Shown in pieces: positions 59,171 to 64,000 of a stretch of 64,000 nucleotides of DNA; position 1 is the stretch's first letter, and each line of letters begins with the position of its first letter. The DNA is from Manduca sexta (Eukaryota; Arthropoda; Insecta; Lepidoptera; Sphingidae): positions 4,530,920 to 4,594,919 of the forward strand of contig NC_051129.1 in assembly GCF_014839805.1 (NCBI RefSeq), read 5' to 3'. The position numbers were made by a program, and so were the translations under genes. The notes under the pieces were generated by a model. That model saw only the letters and a program-made list of their open reading frames with translations. It was not told the origin of the DNA and did not search any database.

Positions 59171-61734
59171 ACCATTAAATTTAACTGTATACAAATACCT
59201 ACGCTCATGTTTCGCTGTCAAGTTTATTGTTAGACCAAACTGGTTACAGCTCACCTTGCCTTTTTCAATGTCCGCTTGCGGCATTCACTTTCAATTACTT
59301 CCGAAGAATCACTGGAGAGATTGTATAACAAACACGTTTATGTTCGAATTGATTAACGATCATTTTCACTTACTTTTTGGTATCTTTATAATTCGACTAC
59401 TGAAATGTATGGAATAAATTATTTAAATAGTTATATATACCTAATAAAGGTTTAAATTGTTTTAATTTTAATCAGAAAGTAGATTTACTGAATCATGTAT
59501 TGTTACAGACTATATGGTTCCTTTGGCATTAAATACTAGGAAATTCTGTTAACAACTGCAACGCACTATAAAGATTTTTAAATTACGCAAATTGGTTTTA
59601 TATTAAAAGCATTTTACGAAACTTATCGTGGTATCTTCTGAGATCTTTGATAAAATAAACTATATATATCCAAAATACAGGCTCATCTCGGCTCGTCATG
59701 GAGGTGATCGTCGTCGAGATACGTATTATTCATAAAATGCTTCGGAAATTTCATAAATATTTCGATAGCTCCCAAGTAAACTATTGTATCTCAAATATAG
59801 GGGGAAAAAAGTTAACAAATATTTTTTTTAATGAGTTTGATAGTACTTAGACAACGAAAAGTTAAAAAAAAGAAAATCTCTATTTTTTAGATACGATAGT
59901 TTACTTTCTAACTATCCATTTACGAGAAAATCTCCACTTTTCAGTACGATAATTTACTTAGTCATCTATTTACGCGTTGCATCTTCGTAAATTTTAGCAG
60001 ATAAATAGTTTAATAGGAAGTATTATAGCTTTAATATTATAATTTTCTTAACGATCTAATCAACTTTTAACTACTTCACGCACATTATATAAAGGAGACA
60101 TTAATCAGAGCGTAAAGGCCGTTCACGTCACACTTGGTGTTTGTGTTTTTCATTAACGCACACGTGCAAGAAATAGAAATCCTGACCCAAACGTTTTAAA
60201 CTTTCTTCAAACACAACTTTGTTTATGTGTTATACGTGGTCATACATTTTGACTTTTTTATGTAATTCTTTTGACAAATAAAGAAACCCATCGGCGAATT
60301 AATGTTTCCGACGCCAATTAATAAGGTTACTATTTTTTTTTGCTTTCTAATATACCTATATAGTATATACTAATATATAAAGCTGAAGAGTTTGTTTGGA
60401 CGCGATAATCTCAGGAACTAGAAGAGCGATGTCGATTTTTTTTCATGTATTGGAAGTTATATTACTCCTGAGGGTTTTAGACTACTTTCTATAACGGGAA
60501 AATATTTATCCCACAAAATCATATATCACGCGGGAAGAGCCGCACATCTACCAACTAACTGCCATAAAATTATAGTTACATATACATAATATACGTAAAT
60601 ATGACTTCGAATATCCGTGCGAACAATAGATTCAGACTTTTCAATTGACAAAAAAACTTCAAGTAATTTTAACATAAACTTTATACTACTTACAAATAAA
60701 TAACAAATTAAGAAAATATTTTAACAATGTTACGTATTTTGTAATACTTAAGTTATTAATTATAATTTACATCATTACTTTCACTTGGATATCAAAACTT
60801 ATTTACACATTCAATTAGTAAGTACCTACTATATCCATTTATACTCTACATGCTAAAATAATGATATCCGAGATAGTTGGTGAGTTAAAACATATTATTA
60901 TATTACAAATCGTATTTATTAACCTCTAGTCTTTAACACTTTAAAAAAGAAAGTGATTTAATCCAACCGAAATCTATTGGATATTAGTCCGACAGTATAA
61001 TAATACTTAGAAATAATCGTAATCATAATTTTTATTACTTATACAAAACGAGCTATAACTGCCTTAATTTTGCCAGAAGCCAAAGCTAGTTATGTTAATC
61101 AATATAATTGCCTGTAAATCAAAAAAACAATTCAGTTTTTTTACGTAACAAATCAATTGATAAAAAGGTAATTTTCAACCATGTATACGAGGTGTTAATT
61201 ATAGGTATAAATATGAAAGTCATTGCTCTCTAAACTATTAGTTATAATACAAACATTCCTCTCCAAATGTGTTAAACATAGCCTGTAACGATGGTCACTG
61301 AACGTATACGTGCTTTCGCTTCACATTCCTGAGGTCATTTTAGTTTGATGTGTTTTAATGTATTCATATAGAGATGTATATACTCTGCACTATAGGCGCA
61401 AAAAGCGATAGAGTCATTGACTTTTTTTGACAGTTTAGGCGGACTATCTTGATACAGCTGGTTGTACCGCTATGTTGCTAATCTATACGAACGGCTGGAC
61501 TGATTTCACTATTTTTTATGTTGTGTTTGTTATAGTCAGGAGAAGATTCTTATGAAAGAAAAAATTCAAAAAATTTCGCGGAAAATTTGAAAATTTAAGA
61601 AAACTTATCTAAAATACTAATTTTATACTGTCAATTGTTTGAAATAATTGTCAGTATGCACGCTGCAAATGCATAGTTAAGACGGGACAACGTCTGTCGG
61701 GTTAACTAGTATTATTATATTAATGCGAAAGTAT

Positions 61735-61940
61735 ATGAGAACGGATTTAGATGATGATGATGATGATTAGGCACATGGGTAGTATGACCTGGATTAACAC
61801 ATAGATTAATTATATCCTAATAATTTGCACCCATGGGGAATAATTTTAATACATTTTTAAAATAGCTGGCGTCGTATATTGTTTATTTATTAGCGATTTT
61901 TGTAACGAAGAAGGCTTCTCCCGCGGGCGAAGCCTCGAGC
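61735..61940. repeat. RTE-like repeat fragment with GAT microsatellite
   Basis: Shares GACCTGGATTAACACATAGA, AATTTGCACCCATGGGGAAT and GGGCGAAGCC with 2425-2550. A GAT repeat of about six units at 61750-61767 lies at its left edge. Confidence 0.5.
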
Positions 61941-62692
61941 AGTTGCTCATCTTACGTTAAACCAACGTTAGATTTTCGAAAATCAAAACCCCTTTTCATG
62001 TTAATAATCTCGATTCTATAGGCAGGTGGTGCATCGACGATTTGTCTGACAGGATCCGTGATTCTAAAGGCTCATCAAGAGACTGTATAGGCGCCAAAAT
62101 ATTATGAGCAACACACATGAGTACAGTGATCTAAACATCATTATGATATTAGTAGATGCGCAAACAGCCCCAAAAGCCAAAGAGAGAGAAAAAAAACATT
62201 ATATTTTTGCCGTTTATGCCTAAAAGGTAATCTACAGGTTCAAGACCCATATATAACAAAAAGTAGACAATTCAAAAAGCGTTAATTCGCCCTCTGTCAT
62301 TGAGATTTTAAATACTTAACATAAAAATGCATACAGCTGTGCTAAATATTTTAAAGCCGTTTGGCCTTGCGTTTGCAATGTGGGCATAGTGGACAGCCTA
62401 AAATATTCCGTAGTGGCAGAAATACAAGGCGCAAAAAACGCAAATACCAACGTGGTTGCGACATGAGAGAGCCTGTAACCTAGATTTAAAACTAAATAAG
62501 AAACCGAAAAGATTAAAGCAATATTTAGGAAGTTTTTGATACTAGTTTTCTAAAAAATAAAAGTTCGTAACGTTATATTTCCAAAAAATAATTTCTAATA
62601 TGACTAATAAAAGGTGTGGTAAGGTATTCGTCATCGGTCGGAATGGTTCATTTGCGTCATAAAGGATATAATATAATATCAGACCTATATAA

Positions 62693-62980
62693 TATACCGT
62701 CCTACTGCTGGGCATGGGCCTGCTCTACTACTAAGAGAGATTAGGACTTAGTTCACCACGCTACTCTAGTGCGGTTAACAAACTTCACGCACCCTCAAAA
62801 TTCTTATTTATTTCTTAAATATGTAAGTTTTCTCGCGACCTGTTCCTTCACCGTTAAAGCAAGCGATAATTTACAAAGAATACTGATATAACTTTTAGAA
62901 AAGTCAGAGGTGCATGCCATTGAGTTTTGAACCTGCGGATATTCTTCTTGGCAGTCCGTTCCACCCCCAACTGGGCTATG
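62693..62980 (-). repeat. SINE-like element family 2, minus-strand copy
   Basis: The reverse complement follows the copy at 10497-10805 from head to tail: CATAGCCCAGTTGGG, GGAACGGACTGCC, a B-box-like GGTTCAAAA, TTTAACGGTGAAGGAA, GCACTAGAGTAGCGTGGTG and GAGCAGGCCCATGCCCAGCA. It is more diverged than the plus copy, so it is probably an older insertion. Confidence 0.75.
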
Positions 62981-63889
62981 AAAGAGATAATTTTATTAAT
63001 ATAATTATTAGAAATATTAAGTTAAGACTTAAAAGGTAGAATGAAATTAGCAAAATTGAACCTAGTTATGGGACGAAATAGTTTTATTAACCTATGCAAG
63101 TTAAAACATATTAAAATGTAAATAAATTTATGATTTAGTATTTTTTACACTATCTAAATTCTAAAGGGTCATCACATTTTATAATACATTTTTTATATGA
63201 CACGTAGTTCTCTAAAGACAAACATCGCGTATGCTGAGCTAAAGTAAAAAACATCACAAACTTAATAACTACCTACCTAAAAGATTATACTAACAAAAGA
63301 AACTGAGGAAAAACCATAGATTTTTTGTTATTTTTTTATATCTATTAACATTGCAGTCGTGACTCGTGTGATTCGATTAAAGTTTGTTTATGACTGTTAT
63401 TTTTTGTATCTTGTCTATGATGTTCATTAGAACATCGACAGCTATCTATATTCTGTGGTTTAAAATAAATAAAACCTCTTTAATTTATTCAGAAAACGTA
63501 CGCAGCTATAACACAAATAAGACGTTAATATGTTCAGTTAATATGCGTATTTAAATGTTTTAAATTTGACAATAGTTGTCGTCCTTAAAACTTTAGCAAC
63601 GAGTTTCCGATCTTCATTAACAAGCGATCTACAAAACGTAATTACATATGAATGGACAGGTGAAGAATCGGTTGAAATCTTTATTATAAGTAGTGGTATT
63701 AAAAATGACATTTATTTTTAGGGATATAATTACTTTAACGTTATGATACTACAGTTTAAATCAATTTAAAGAGGCTCGATAAAGTCTTGTTTACTTATTA
63801 CTTCCCAGTATTACTCATCTTTGCGTTTACATATTTGGGATTTCGAAATTCGACGATAAAAGCGGTATTTATAATTATTATTTTTGTAG

Positions 63890-63955
63890 GTTGTTTCGTT
63901 TCCTGGATTATACGTTCCTCTACGCCTTTTTTTAACCCACGAAGAAACGGAGGAG
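63890..63955 (+). CDS. Candidate internal exon, gene runs off the window
   Basis: A 66-base stretch between a pyrimidine-rich acceptor (ATTTTTGTAG) and a consensus donor (GTAAGT). In phase 1, as needed after the exon ending at 51929, it reads CFVSWIIRSSTPFFNPRRNGG; in phase 0 it reads VVSFPGLYVPLRLFLTHEE. Both frames are open, so the frame and the link to the signal-peptide exon are unproven. I do not recognise either peptide. Confidence 0.35.
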
Positions 63956-64000
63956 GTAAGTATTTATTCGAACCGTATATTTTTTCATGTTAGACGACGC

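Larger units (their letters stand above)
51930..63889 (+). other. Probable first intron, about 12 kb, repeat-filled
   Basis: No exon-like coding stretch with matching splice sites was found in this AT-rich span. It contains a repeat near 54440-54800, RTE-like fragments (57418-57665, 58465-58640, 60362-60550, 61735-61940), a SINE-like element (58036-58285), a tandem repeat (58950-59170), a GAT microsatellite near 61750 and the minus-strand SINE at 62693. If the exons at either end belong to different genes, this would be intergenic instead. Confidence 0.4.

Noticed and set aside
59112..59417. 101-codon plus-strand frame
   Set aside because: Starts inside the tandem repeat and shows no domain or splice signals.
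1..64000. CRISPR arrays, operons, phage or insertion sequences of bacteria
   Set aside because: No regular short repeats with spacers and no bacterial gene layout; the DNA is animal.

Overview
The window is AT-rich, intron-rich animal DNA, most likely from a moth or butterfly (Lepidoptera). It holds split genes with GT-AG introns, an intron-containing nuclear tRNA-Ile(UAU), insect-like orthologues of USP10, RPRD1 and SLC6, and many short interspersed repeats of types common in lepidopteran genomes. Nothing looks prokaryotic or viral. The taxonomic call is inference from gene content and remembered repeat motifs, not from a search.

Layout. 1-8787 is one copy of the 5' two-thirds of a USP10-type ubiquitin hydrolase gene with its upstream sequence. 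It stops at a run of exactly 500 N (8788-9287). 9288-17621 is repeat-rich non-coding DNA. 17622-26405 repeats 1-8787 almost base for base, and the gene then runs on to its stop at 27720, with a probable poly(A) signal at 28778. The placeholder gap, the allele-like divergence, and single-base indels that break different places in each copy all favour two haplotypes laid end to end over a real duplication. About 5.3 kb without coding sequence follows (28800-34060).

On the minus strand, 34476-38777 is an 11-exon SLC6-family gene. All exon phases join into a 536-residue protein, but the residues that bind sodium and substrate in this family are missing or replaced. A tRNA-Ile(UAU) with a 20-base intron is at 39403-39496 (+). 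A six-exon RPRD1 (CREPT-like) gene is at 43315-47389 on the minus strand, with one extra base in exon 2 that breaks the frame.

On the plus strand, a first coding exon with a clear signal peptide lies at 51839-51929 behind a GC-rich promoter-like block. The next plausible exon is at 63890-63955, so this unidentified gene would have an intron of about 12 kb and run off the window. The space between genes is filled with SINE-like, RTE-like and foldback (MITE-like) repeats. The genes do not form an obvious pathway. USP10 (deubiquitination), RPRD1 (RNA polymerase II CTD regulation) and the SLC6 protein (membrane) look like unrelated neighbours, as is usual in an animal genome.
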